Shown here piece after piece: positions 51,401-52,391 of a stretch of DNA of 64,000 bases. Where the stretch lies: contig OX291552.1 of the NCBI GenBank assembly GCA_946406115.1, forward strand, positions 1,674,001-1,738,000, written 5' to 3'. Below the pieces are notes generated by a model, which made no database searches, was not told the DNA's origin, and worked only from the letters and a program-made list of their open reading frames with translations. This DNA comes from Apoda limacodes. Its lineage: Eukaryota; Arthropoda; Insecta; Lepidoptera; Limacodidae. Numbering within the stretch: the stretch's first letter is position 1; each line of letters opens with the position of its first letter. A program made the position numbers and the translations under genes.

Positions 51401-51811
51401 TGAAATATGAGCACTTTGAGCTGTGTTTAATTAGTTAAGCTCGATCCGTAGTTGATAGAGAGTTGTGTTGTGCGTCTTGCAGCAGATCTCGTCGTGTCCG
51501 CACTGCCGCAAGCCGCTGCCGCGGTGCGCCGTGTGCGGTCTGCACGTGGGCGCGGGCGGCGCGGCACGGCTCGCCGGCTGGTTCAGCTGGTGTGTCGCGT
51601 GCCGACATGGCGGGCACGCGCAACATCTACTCGACTGGTTCAAGTCAGTATCGCACACACTTCGGCACGAAATATCTTGTCTTATTTACACAGTGATAGG
51701 TGTTGTATTTTATTTTTAGTTGTAGTTTAATCTACTTGATTGTGGTTTCTTTTTTACTCATAATTATTTTCTACTTTGATGTTCCCTTTAGTTAGAAGAA
51801 TACGGATGATG

Positions 51812-51851
<40 letters not shown>

Positions 51852-52091
51852 CATACCACGCGATCAGTGGATTTATTATACCATTTTTATAGAAGCGTTA
51901 GAAATTATTTTCTTTAACTTCTATTTAATTTTACACACCTTATGATTTTGTGATGTCTCTTGTAAAGCTTTAGGAACATTAGTCCAAACGATCGAGAATT
52001 TTGGTACAGAGAGCACACAGAATGCCCGGTGAGTTCGTGCAACTGTCACTGCAGCTCGCTGGACCCGCCCGACCGCACCCGCGCCGACTAG
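9216..52091 (+). CDS. mio: mio/MIOS, GATOR2 complex subunit (15 exons seen, 5' end missing)
   Basis: Joined exons: 9216-9410, 11209-11358, 11728-11901, 28704-28899, 33883-33985, 34247-34385, 35071-35288, 35621-35714, 36122-36254, 41444-41624, 42801-43013, 43159-43297, 44481-44827, 51483-51643, 52010-52091. All boundaries are AG/GT, every phase joins, and about 840 codons are open to the TAG at 52089-52091. By family knowledge, Mio works with WDR24, WDR59, SEH1 and SEC13 in GATOR2, which relieves GATOR1 inhibition of Rag/mTORC1 at the lysosome. Drosophila mio is needed for oocyte fate. Order seen: WD40 propeller (exons 1-7), alpha-solenoid (7-13), zinc-binding C-terminus (13-15) with CTYCGKS, SCPHCRKPLPRCAVCG, CRHGGHAQHLLDWFK and ECPVSSCNCHC. 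The human protein is about 875 residues, so only the first exon or two is missing. Introns total over 40 kb and hold most of the window's transposons. Confidence 0.95.
9490..9811 (-). mobile_element. RTE-like LINE 3'-end fragment
   Basis: A poly-T run (about 9500-9518, the antisense poly-A) is followed by sequence closely matching 38106-38411, the 3' end of the RTE-like element. GGTGGCAAACAAGCACACGG begins the match. A short internal deletion lies near 9755. It is a severely 5'-truncated copy in mio intron 1. Confidence 0.85.
9812..10589. other. Intronic AT-rich sequence with dispersed-repeat motif
   Basis: At 9860-9950 it shares AGATTTT...GTGCATCTTTTTGAA and CCGGTT with 45340-45405, so both belong to one dispersed repeat. 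Otherwise nothing recognised. Confidence 0.5.
10590..10760 (+). repeat. Dispersed lepidopteran repeat (CCCGCGGCTTCG type)
   Basis: It starts TTTTTGCCCGCGGCTTCGTC, contains AAATTTCATGCAAATCTGTT and ends in CGTTTATAATATAAGTATGG. I recognise this as a very common short repeat of moths and butterflies, found at the 3' ends of LINE or SINE copies. Related tails lie at 49140-49235 and 50540-51090. Confidence 0.65.
10761..11208. other. Intronic sequence
   Basis: Nothing recognised. It leads to the acceptor at 11207-11208. Confidence 0.4.
11209..11358 (+). CDS. mio: mio exon 2 (WD40 blade)
   Basis: It encodes VPRHGRPCNSVSWSQVETNL, then LAAGMEKHRSDHCILIWDVN, almost position by position the MIOS stretch from VPKHARQCNTLAW to the DKHRAD and LIWD motifs of a WD repeat. 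The acceptor is GATCATTTAG and the donor CCAG|GTAAAC. It begins by completing a valine codon and ends with one base carried. Confidence 0.95.
11728..11901 (+). CDS. mio: mio exon 3 (WD40 blade)
   Basis: It encodes an acidic/glycine-rich linker and then ETAHSVGWARCSPRTLLASI, followed by NLKYIKLFDLRG. This corresponds to human ACLSLCWLPRDQKLLLAG to NLAIFDLR. The acceptor is GAAGTACAG and the donor CAGAG|GTCAGC. The exon is GC-rich between AT-rich introns. The next intron is 16.8 kb. Confidence 0.9.
11902..12551. other. Intron 3, unassigned left part
   Basis: No gene or known repeat identified. The base composition is mixed, with moderately GC-rich pieces (12000-12080, 12180-12260) that may be old mobile-element remnants. 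Confidence 0.4.
12552..13780 (+). mobile_element. Jockey-like LINE, RT to C-terminus, 5'-truncated
   Basis: The reading KKIIVLPKPGKNRHRPEHYR, GVFLDMEKAFDRVWHEGLLH and AGVPQGNCLSPLLYALFTND defines a Jockey-clade reverse transcriptase. The catalytic box reads YEDD (13107-13118) instead of YADD, a single-base change from GCA or GCG-type alanine to GAA. A stop at 13170-13172 is followed by frameshifted remains: WRIAVNASKTSAIL, then the proline-rich C-terminus ending RPASPPRAYPYG near 13775. The endonuclease is absent. Inactive. Confidence 0.85.
13781..14290 (+). other. T-rich low-complexity tract and GC-rich block behind the Jockey-like element
   Basis: 13800-14020 is a T-rich run of TTTATTTCGTTTTT-like units, perhaps the element's decayed 3' UTR. 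14040-14275 is a compact GC-rich block with GCTTAACACCCCTGAGCTAC and CCCACTGCACACAGGTGGG. It could be 3' UTR of the same element or of another LINE. No gene. Confidence 0.4.
14423..14646. repeat. Minisatellite, 16-bp unit x 14
   Basis: There are exactly fourteen head-to-tail copies of TGTAAACGATACATTA. Two copies, units 5 (14487) and 11 (14583), carry TGAAAACG instead of TGTAAACG. They are six units apart, suggesting block duplication of 96 bp. It is intronic. Confidence 0.97.
14647..15039. other. Intronic spacer between two minisatellites
   Basis: AT-rich with no gene. GTCTGTCTGACAAGTCGC at about 14842 resembles sequence often found in lepidopteran dispersed repeats. Confidence 0.35.
15040..15325. 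repeat. Minisatellite, 25-bp unit, about 11 copies
   Basis: The unit is close to AATGCCATGTAGCACACATAAAAGC, with single-base variants (GTA/GCA and ATTTAG/ATGTAG/ACGTAG). Because 25 is not a multiple of 3 and the unit lacks minus-strand stops, all three minus frames stay open through the array. The long ORFs here are artefacts of the repeat. Confidence 0.95.
15326..17200. other. Intron 3, AT-rich, nothing recognised
   Basis: No coding or RNA gene found. There is a short repeat of CACACTACGTTAATCA at about 15953 and 15980. The last few hundred bases may include the 5' UTR of the following LINE. Confidence 0.4.
17518..18129 (+). pseudogene. LINE ORF1, N-terminal coiled-coil part
   Basis: A 203-codon frame starts from an ATG after a T-rich leader. 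It is polar and serine/asparagine-rich at first. Residues about 55-105 form a predicted coiled coil (LRPEILDLKTKLAEADEEIE, then KLGAENYQLQTEL), and a basic stretch RKHSKRKS follows. This fits the ORF1 protein of CR1-type LINEs, which binds element RNA. It stops at 18127 and continues in another frame. Not a host gene, judged by its place directly before an endonuclease and RT. Confidence 0.7.
18177..18743 (+). pseudogene. LINE ORF1, esterase-like (SGNH) part
   Basis: After a basic linker the frame reads KKTIYILGDQEAKGLA, later SDGDRVILLVGTNEKNP. Spacing and context resemble blocks I and III of SGNH/GDSL hydrolases, as found in ORF1 of some CR1-group LINEs. Here the GDS serine position is Q (GDQ) and GxND is GTNE, so catalysis is doubtful. 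The frame overlaps the start of the endonuclease frame by 20 bases. Confidence 0.6.
18724..19929 (+). pseudogene. LINE endonuclease domain, interrupted
   Basis: It contains IFHQNIAGLRNKIDNINL, DIICFTETY, VICIYRTP and, after a stop at 19402-19404, the DWNIDIF and ALSDHETGQT motifs. These are the N, E, RTP, D and SDH signatures of APE-like LINE endonucleases. The TAA falls inside what should be the GDWN motif. Confidence 0.8.
20182..21790 (+). pseudogene. LINE reverse transcriptase remains
   Basis: RT motifs run in order across five short frames, broken near 20646, 20884 and 21158. The palm motif is FADDT, and VFLGIVIDKHINWKPQIENV follows as in the thumb region. The end at about 21750 is followed by a short 3' UTR with CGGATTGCACTCCGGGAGTG. 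Confidence 0.8.
21791..22070. other. Spacer after the LINE 3' end
   Basis: Includes a short A-rich stretch and AT-rich sequence. No gene. Confidence 0.35.
22071..22340. repeat. Short tandem duplications (about 60-bp and AATATGACAT units)
   Basis: A block with CTTACGAATTTTCGAT, AGGTCACG and CCTGACGCGAGTTTAACATT occurs twice in tandem (about 22071-22128 and 22129-22187). Next come three copies of a TTGTAATATGACAT(A/G)TGG unit at 22228-22325. I recognise the first block as a common lepidopteran repeat, class uncertain. Confidence 0.75.
22440..22557 (+). mobile_element. LINE 3' tail with (AAAT)n
   Basis: CACACCCTGAAGGGGTAGAA leads to GACCATCTGTACCTTATTCA and then (AAAT)n. A simple-repeat tail in place of poly-A is typical of CR1-group elements. 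The rest of the element is not attached. Confidence 0.55.
22558..24450 (+). mobile_element. Decayed LINE (Jockey/CR1 superfamily), linker to RT
   Basis: A frame at 22580 gives the pre-RT linker (SWVTDEIKNIKGFLFDLCE). The RT follows with MDGYRPVFVIPSIAKVFENG, VLCYDLSKAFDVADHALL and an intact YADD at 23482-23493. The usual GVPQGS is changed to GVAQGS (23388-23405). A TGA at 23269-23271, several frameshifts and loss of the endonuclease make it dead. The region 22990-23750 is more GC-rich than its ends, suggesting a composite or an originally GC-richer element. Confidence 0.8.
24451..25135. other. Intron 3, unassigned
   Basis: A small hairpin TCCCGAGTCTGGAGTGCTCGGG lies near 24583. A GC-richer block at 24750-24910 may be a degenerate SINE. 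No gene. Confidence 0.35.
25136..25490 (-). pseudogene. DDE transposase-like fragment
   Basis: The minus strand reads ILWTDDTFTRLGMFNQHNAH, then FSVNVWVGVLGDRLLGP. This matches the middle of a common insect transposase-like protein (WTDE-TF then SVNVWxGxxGDxLxGP) usually seen with a DUF4817 helix-turn-helix. One residue is missing in WTDE and only about 100 codons remain. The flanks are not coding. Confidence 0.65.
25653..27447. mobile_element. Non-autonomous DNA transposon with 8-bp target duplication
   Basis: Terminal inverted repeats of about 77-85 bp lie at 25653-25729 and 27363-27447. Left begins CGCGCCTTGGCCGTGGTACA and right ends TGTACCACGGGCAAGGCGCG. Both flanks carry ATAAAATC (25645-25652 and 27448-27455), an 8-bp target-site duplication as made by hAT, P and some other superfamilies. 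Subterminal regions contain many GTACAGTT(A/G)AC palindromic motifs that could bind transposase. No transposase frame is present. An LTR-like segment occupies 26500-27130 inside it. Confidence 0.85.
26505..27130 (-). mobile_element. LTR-retrotransposon-like remnant inside the DNA transposon
   Basis: A segment of about 95 bp occurs twice in the same orientation (about 26513-26601 and 26970-27057), sharing GGCGGCGGCAAAGAGGAGAT and TGGTCCACTAACTTGCG. Read on the minus strand, the right copy is preceded by a TATATAAAGAG box and followed by TTTAGTGACCCCGAGCTGAA, which resembles the primer-binding region after a 5' LTR. The left copy lacks the TATA part. The roughly 370 bp between them have weak coding look. 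It could be a TRIM-like element or a partial LTR element. Confidence 0.45.
27456..28703. other. Intron 3, right end, with SINE-tail-like piece
   Basis: Mostly AT-rich. 28280-28440 contains AAGGAAAACATCGTGAGGAA and a GTTGGAACGTAT tail, which match the body of the SINE at 55180-55440. It ends with a TG microsatellite (28682-28702) directly at the acceptor of exon 4. Confidence 0.55.
28704..28899 (+). CDS. mio: mio exon 4 (WD40 blades)
   Basis: It encodes DPNSAWQVASRGENCVCVWD, then VRAFTRPLLTL and HLQWCPTR, matching MIOS DPYFHDRVAS, IWDLRKFEKPVLTL and VAWCPTR. The donor is CCAG|GTAATG with two bases carried. The acceptor is preceded by (TG)n rather than a pyrimidine tract. Confidence 0.95.
28985..29330. 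repeat. Tandemly duplicated dispersed repeat (GACTCGCGCA type)
   Basis: A block of about 130 bp with GCGAGTCGGACTCGCGCA and TGAAATTTTGGTAAGTTGTT occurs twice, followed by a partial third copy. The motif is the inverse of the ACTCGCACTTAGCCGATTTTT end at 46360-46390, so both belong to one abundant lepidopteran repeat family. Confidence 0.7.
29514..29603. repeat. 45-bp direct tandem duplication
   Basis: Two copies of a 45-bp unit beginning CCGGATTGGGTAAGTATC and ending CACGGGTGTAGCC, with three or so differences. Confidence 0.85.
29634..29812. mobile_element. MITE with inverted ends
   Basis: The left end TGTGCTTAGTGTGAGGTTTT and the right end, read in reverse complement as TGTGCCTAGTGTGAGTTTTT, match. 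So do inner blocks CTACTATCGCGTTCGCG and CGCGATAGTAG. The whole 179 bp is one inverted repeat around a unique centre. No clear target duplication was found. Confidence 0.75.
29885..30091 (-). mobile_element. LINE 3' tail, inverted orientation
   Basis: ATATTCTTTATTGCACTGTA is an antisense poly-A signal with tail. GGTGTCATCGCTATTTAAGC and AACAACCTTTGGGTTGAG follow, which I know from 3' ends of lepidopteran LINEs. Only the tail is present. Confidence 0.5.
30405..32238. mobile_element. Solo-LTR-like insertion, 1,834 bp, 5-bp duplication
   Basis: The insertion begins TGTTAACACCGC and ends GTCCGCACA, that is TG...CA with TGT/ACA ends. It is flanked by CTAAC on both sides (30400-30404 and 32239-32243). 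An AATAAA at 32123-32128 sits about 110 bp before the right end. No second copy of the left end lies inside, so a solo LTR is the simplest reading. A LINE-tail fragment is nested within at about 31140-31312. The length is large for an LTR, and a non-LTR-type element cannot be fully excluded. Confidence 0.65.
31140..31312 (+). mobile_element. LINE/SINE 3' tail nested in the LTR-like insertion
   Basis: TTTCTTGCCGGATTCTTCTC, TGACGATTCAAAAGTG and a tail of TTTGACTTTGACTTTGACTT match the layout of 49575-49695. The short (TTTGAC)n tail points to a target-primed insertion by a LINE machinery. Confidence 0.65.
33531..33882. other. Intron 4 end, AT-rich
   Basis: Nothing recognised before the acceptor GTTGGTGTGCAG. 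Confidence 0.4.
33883..33985 (+). CDS. mio: mio exon 5 (WD40 blade)
   Basis: It encodes NLLLSLQRDSNSLRLHDIQQ and continues to the donor ATG|GTTAGT, ending in phase 0. Human MIOS has LLATLTRDSNIIRLYDMQ at this point. It is too short for an ORF search and was placed by phase and homology. Confidence 0.93.
34247..34385 (+). CDS. mio: mio exon 6 (WD40 blade)
   Basis: It encodes an acidic start SETETEEQYW, then HVIERDVTPG and LAGFSWHPAHEARLLAVSLI. This matches MIOS [20 protein letters not shown]. The acceptor is TTTATTTTAG and the donor ATAG|GTATGT, with one base carried. Confidence 0.95.
34386..35070. other. Intron 6
   Basis: No repeat or gene recognised. AT-rich. Confidence 0.45.
35071..35288 (+). 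CDS. mio: mio exon 7 (end of propeller, start of solenoid)
   Basis: GGIMDYTVCERVTVNW matches MIOS RTMSDFTVFERISLAW, and DISYVMKRRAQTDYGLK matches DIATKMRLRALSRYGLD. Between them is a glycine-rich run of about 20 residues (15 glycines), replacing the short human loop, followed by LVWS. It ends in phase 0 at AAG|GTTATT. Confidence 0.95.
35289..35620. other. Intron 7
   Basis: Short AT-rich intron with nothing notable. Confidence 0.45.
35621..35714 (+). CDS. mio: mio exon 8 (alpha-solenoid)
   Basis: It encodes ADLWQNADLADDEALSGLWH, then FLALSKSLVED, aligned to MIOS [20 protein letters not shown]. The acceptor is AGTCCTGCAG and the donor GACG|GTAACT, with one base carried. Confidence 0.93.
35715..36121. 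other. Intron 8 with a SINE piece
   Basis: 35990-36075 (TTTCTGGACATTACACACAT, GCCATCTGG) matches the 3' body of the SINE at 47695-47895 without the tRNA-like head. Confidence 0.6.
36122..36254 (+). CDS. mio: mio exon 9 (alpha-solenoid)
   Basis: It encodes HPGVRSVLRPPGDGYRSEMV and NRRVTLYR, aligned to MIOS YAGIKSIVKSS and the following linker. The acceptor is GTGTATCGTAG, with a weak pyrimidine tract, and the donor is TACCG|GTAACT, with two bases carried. Confidence 0.88.
36255..37235. other. Intron 9, left part
   Basis: AT-rich. No gene or named repeat recognised. Confidence 0.4.
37236..37480 (+). mobile_element. Degenerate RTE/BovB-type LINE 3' end
   Basis: The sequence AGGACTATGTCAAGAAATGG, then TCTGGTATAGGCTGAATGA, resembles the very common lepidopteran RTE ending that encodes EAYVQQWTVIG and a stop. 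Upstream, GATGACCTGTAAAAGGTAGC fits the preceding linker. It ends in an ATGT-type simple repeat. Heavily mutated. Confidence 0.45.
37622..37785 (-). mobile_element. Degenerate copy of the RTE-like 3' end
   Basis: TTATACCACCAAGGTAGCAA and CATTACTCGCACATTGACGA match, with many changes and a small deletion, the 3' end of the element that starts 300 bp further right. Confidence 0.7.
38092..40812 (-). mobile_element. RTE-like non-LTR retrotransposon, 5'-truncated
   Basis: The minus strand runs from truncated endonuclease near 40812 to a poly-A (poly-T 38092-38105 on the plus strand). An uninterrupted frame covers almost all of it. Fragments of the same family lie at 1-528, 9490-9811, 37622-37785 and 58650-58800. 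It sits in mio intron 9, antisense to the gene. The family resembles lepidopteran RTE endonuclease-reverse transcriptases, by memory of their RT and C-terminal sequences. Confidence 0.88.
38155..40830 (-). CDS. RTE-like endonuclease/reverse transcriptase, N-terminus missing
   Basis: The frame is 891 codons. The first roughly 11 codons are host sequence fused to the truncated element. Endonuclease motifs are GDFNAHHREW (residues 63-72) and GSSDHCLVRT (135-144). RT motifs are [49 protein letters not shown] and YADD (residues 596-599, 39034-39045). The thumb SIGILGVHISSDVQFRDHLL and the C-terminal LWNELPAKVFS, then FLKGRQRASD, follow. Endonuclease residues upstream of GDFN, including the catalytic glutamate region, are lost, so self-mobilisation is unlikely. 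The RT itself looks intact, implying a young insertion. It would be transcribed only from an outside promoter. Confidence 0.9.
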   Translation of the reverse strand: MINYLNLSILWVRVDHGGHTRIYACLYRSYSGDTDVTRLFTHLSLTTDKVLEQYPTAELVILGDFNAHHREWLSSRTNNYAGISAHEFALTYGFSQLVLSPTRIPDIEDHTSSLLDLLLTTRPDGYSVSVDAPLGSSDHCLVRTQMSCTQPDPSGPTNWRRVWHYKSADWDGLREFYASYPWRQICYSSEDPDVCAAAVTETILAGMECFIPNLRVAAGVKKRPWFNRSCREAKTLKQTAYETTARNNKDPNISELKRKLNAASRFSKKATARAKFQFIGKIGGRLASYPSGSRAFWSLAKAAEGNFCQSSLPPLRKTDGDLAHSAKEKADLLGSLFASNSNVNDEGAVPPTLPWCGKTMPEISITQREVRRALLSLEVHKSSGPDGIPAVVLKQCAPELCPVLTRLFTLSCHTRQFPSSWKTANVHPVPKKGDRSDPSNYRPIAITSLLSKVMERVINTQLLRYLEKHDLISDRQYGFRHGRSIGDLLVYLTHRYALAIESQGEALACSLDIAKAFDRVWHRGLLSKLPSYGVPEDLCKWVASFLSGRSIRAVVDGSCSDSMDINAGVPQGSVLSPTLFLLHINDMLDINNIHYYADDSTGEAYYTGRASIPRSVVEEKREELVSQIEIGLSKVSDWGREDLVRFNPSKTQVCAFTAKKTPFTVVPQFQNTPLSISKSIGILGVHISSDVQFRDHLLDKVKLASKKLGVLNRAKQYFTSGQRLLLYKSQVRPHMEYCCHLWAGAPGYQLGPFDSVQRRAVRIVDDPKLTCGIEPLSLRRDFASLCVFYRLYNGLCCEELFEMMPTATFYHRTARHRQGIHSHTLEPKWSRTVRFQRNFLPRTLGLWNELPAKVFSKDYSMGFFKKEVIRFLKGRQRASDAPSVASVHRLR
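40813..41443. other. Intron 9, right end
   Basis: No gene. It contains TTTCCACTTTGTACAAAGGAAA (about 41118), a short inverted repeat. The rest is unassigned. Confidence 0.4.
41444..41624 (+). CDS. mio: mio exon 10 (alpha-solenoid)
   Basis: SVERTRVLQLCGWGWGWES matches MIOS NEERILALQLCGW. RAAALAAFHLRLRTALDVLA matches RAAAVALFNLDIRRAIQIL. A GW repeat replaces the human IKKGTD. The acceptor is ATTGGTGTAG and the donor CACAG|GTCAGA, phase 0. Confidence 0.95.
41685..41935 (+). mobile_element. tRNA-derived SINE
   Basis: The head carries a box A-like TTAGTGGGTAATG and a box B-like GGCTCGATTCCC 40 bp apart, as in Pol III promoters derived from tRNA genes. The body, with AAAGTTTGGATGTTTTCTAT, and a tail near 41930 follow. 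It is in mio intron 10. Confidence 0.7.
41936..42459. other. Intron 10, unassigned
   Basis: AT-rich. TAGGCCTTCCCTATCCCTTC at about 42311 and the following bases look like part of an old repeat. No gene. Confidence 0.35.
42460..42547. repeat. 22-bp unit x 4 tandem repeat
   Basis: Four near-perfect copies of TTCTGTTGTAGCCAGGTC followed by TCAG, in mio intron 10. Each unit ends in a CTCAG that could act as a weak cryptic acceptor. Confidence 0.95.
42801..43013 (+). CDS. mio: mio exon 11 (alpha-solenoid)
   Basis: LRVVGLALAGLSEERLWREA matches MIOS [20 protein letters not shown], and AYLRALLHFLA matches PYLCVMFAFLT. A stretch of seven glycines and a proline/alanine/histidine linker precede LDAVL. 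The acceptor is TGGGCCCCAG and the donor CTG|GTCAGT, phase 0. Confidence 0.95.
43159..43297 (+). CDS. mio: mio exon 12 (alpha-solenoid)
   Basis: RLEDRVAFACLYLSDARLHE and LAGMLLT match MIOS VRDRVAFACKFLSDTQLNRY and LEGILLT closely. The acceptor is GTCCGTCCGCAG and the donor CACAG|GTAGAC, with one base carried. Confidence 0.96.
43298..44480. other. Intron 12
   Basis: No gene or named element recognised. It is AT-rich with a few GC-richer spots. AATAGGTCCGCCTTTTTAAA (43430) and AGGACAGACGGATTGATATG (about 43996) hint at decayed repeats. Confidence 0.4.
44481..44827 (+). CDS. mio: mio exon 13 (solenoid end and first zinc-binding motif)
   Basis: The largest exon. SGVELLQRWVETCGDVQSAA matches MIOS DGVDLMESYVDRTGDVQTAS, and WLHSYRDLLDRWQLWWPRC matches the [20 protein letters not shown] block. 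CAACTYCGKSVAAPPG carries the CxxC pair of the C-terminal zinc-binding domain. A proline/alanine-rich linker ends in MK|, phase 0. The acceptor is GGTTGTGCAG and the donor AAG|GTAACG. Confidence 0.96.
44828..45330. other. Intron 13, left part
   Basis: Nothing recognised. The open frame runs on for about 50 codons past the donor but loses similarity to MIOS, so it is intronic. Confidence 0.45.
45331..45760 (+). repeat. Dispersed lepidopteran repeat pieces
   Basis: 45340-45405 shares GTGCATCTTTTTGAAG with 9920-9940. 45695-45750 has TTCCGACGAATTGAGAACCT followed by CCTCC and GAAGTCGGTTAAAA, a junction motif I know from very many lepidopteran loci. The element class is not resolved. Confidence 0.5.
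45857..46100 (-). pseudogene. hAT-like transposase fragment
   Basis: The minus strand reads MADKLKHGIMESTYFYLQFD, then ESTDVTETAQLCIFIRMV. The (F/L)DESTD-x-x-x-TAQL-x-IF signature belongs to the hAT-type transposase core found in ZBED5/SCAND3-like proteins. Only about 75 codons remain and a frameshift follows. The plus-strand neighbours are unrelated repeats. Confidence 0.7.
46130..46395 (+). repeat. Dispersed repeat ending in ACTCGCACTTAGCCG
   Basis: GGGCTCCCATACAACAAACG at 46145 and a second copy of GGGGCTCCCATACAACAAAG at 46293 flank a 140-bp AT-rich stretch. The end ATGGTACGGACCCCTCGTGC, then GCACTTAGCCGATTTTT, is a hallmark of an abundant lepidopteran repeat. Confidence 0.7.
46396..47135. 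other. Intron 13, middle
   Basis: No gene. Unassigned sequence, including a small palindrome AGTACCTGAAAAGTCAGGTACT near 46985. Confidence 0.4.
47136..47945. repeat. Degenerate ATTCTTG-rich array, interrupted by a SINE
   Basis: ATTCTTG, TTCTTGAT or close variants recur roughly every 30-50 bp, often with a partner such as CAAAATAT or AAAATATT. Examples lie at 47232, 47330, 47450, 47500, 47530, 47575 and 47630. The pattern resumes right of the SINE at 47893 (TATTATTCTTGATCAAATGA). It is a decayed tandem or interspersed array of short units. Confidence 0.65.
47695..47895 (-). mobile_element. tRNA-derived SINE
   Basis: On the minus strand the head reads GCCTAGTTGGTAGTGCGGCC (box A) and GTGTGGGTACGATTCCCGCA (box B). 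A body follows, ending in GCCAGATGGCGCTGTGTGTA and AATGTCCAAAAATATTTATT. This is a common lepidopteran SINE. A headless piece of the same family lies at 35990-36075. It interrupts the ATTCTTG array. Confidence 0.8.
47946..48805. other. Intron 13, unassigned
   Basis: AT-rich and non-coding. No named repeat recognised. Confidence 0.4.
48806..49045 (+). repeat. Dispersed repeat, copy 2 (pair with 4335-4545)
   Basis: The same sequence as 4335-4545, about 45 bp longer because it keeps CTTGTGAACGGGTGCCGCTG and neighbours. It is followed by a decayed CGTTTATAATAT-type tail (to about 49240). Confidence 0.75.
49560..49697 (+). mobile_element. LINE/SINE 3' tail with (TTTGAG)n
   Basis: GGAACTTCTTGCCAGCTCTT, TTGACGATTCAAAAGTG, an AATAAA and TTTGAGTTTGAGTTTGAG form a complete tail like that at 31140-31312. 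Confidence 0.65.
49698..50520. other. Intron 13, AT-rich
   Basis: Nothing recognised. Open frames here are short and AT-driven. Confidence 0.4.
50521..51095 (+). repeat. Dispersed lepidopteran repeat (CCCGTGACGTCATCTGCGTG type)
   Basis: It starts GCTGCTGCCCGTGACGTCAT, contains CGTGCCAAATTTGAAGTAAA and ends with ACATACAGACAAACAGACAA and TTTATGGCTTCGGTATCGAT. This is the long form of the repeat whose short forms lie at 10590-10760 and 49140-49235. Confidence 0.6.
51483..51643 (+). CDS. mio: mio exon 14 (zinc-binding C-terminal domain)
   Basis: SCPHCRKPLPRCAVCGLHVG, then WFSWCVACRHGGHAQHLLDW, match MIOS SCPGCRKPLPRCALC and [20 protein letters not shown]. The cysteine and histidine ligands of the RING-like domain are all present. 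The acceptor is CTTGCAGCAG (NAGNAG), so the first glutamine may be optional. The donor is TTCAA|GTCAGT with two bases carried. Confidence 0.97.
51644..52009. other. Intron 14 with TA microsatellite
   Basis: Contains (TA)n at about 51821-51846 flanked by ACATAC units. No gene. Confidence 0.6.
52010..52091 (+). CDS. mio: mio exon 15 (C-terminus, stop)
   Basis: It completes a lysine and reads EHTECPVSSCNCHCSSLDPP, then DRTRAD and TAG at 52089-52091. MIOS has DHAECPVSACTCKC here. The CxxxxCxC ligands complete the zinc-binding domain. The acceptor is TTTTGGTACAG. Confidence 0.96.
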
Positions 52092-52391
52092 CGACGCCGG
52101 CACGCGACTCTTCAACTTGGTACTTCGGCGACTAGAGTGTATTTATGTTGACGTGGAGATTGCTTCACATGTTATATTTAAACTTTATATAAAATAATGA
52201 CTATCAACTCGAATTGTGTTTAAACTTTAACTAGATTTAAATGTTTAAATTACAACGTTCTACTAATTTTATTTATCTTCGGATTGTCGCAAATTTATTT
52301 GCAAAAAATGTACAAATAACGATTTTGAATTATTAATTTGTATTTAACTGGTATGTGGACTATACGATTTAAGTTAATGCCTGCAATAAAA
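52092..52391 (+). other. mio: Putative mio 3' UTR with AATAAA
   Basis: AT-rich sequence after the stop. The first AATAAA is at 52385-52390. Others follow at 53288-53293 and elsewhere, so the true end is not fixed by sequence. Confidence 0.45.
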
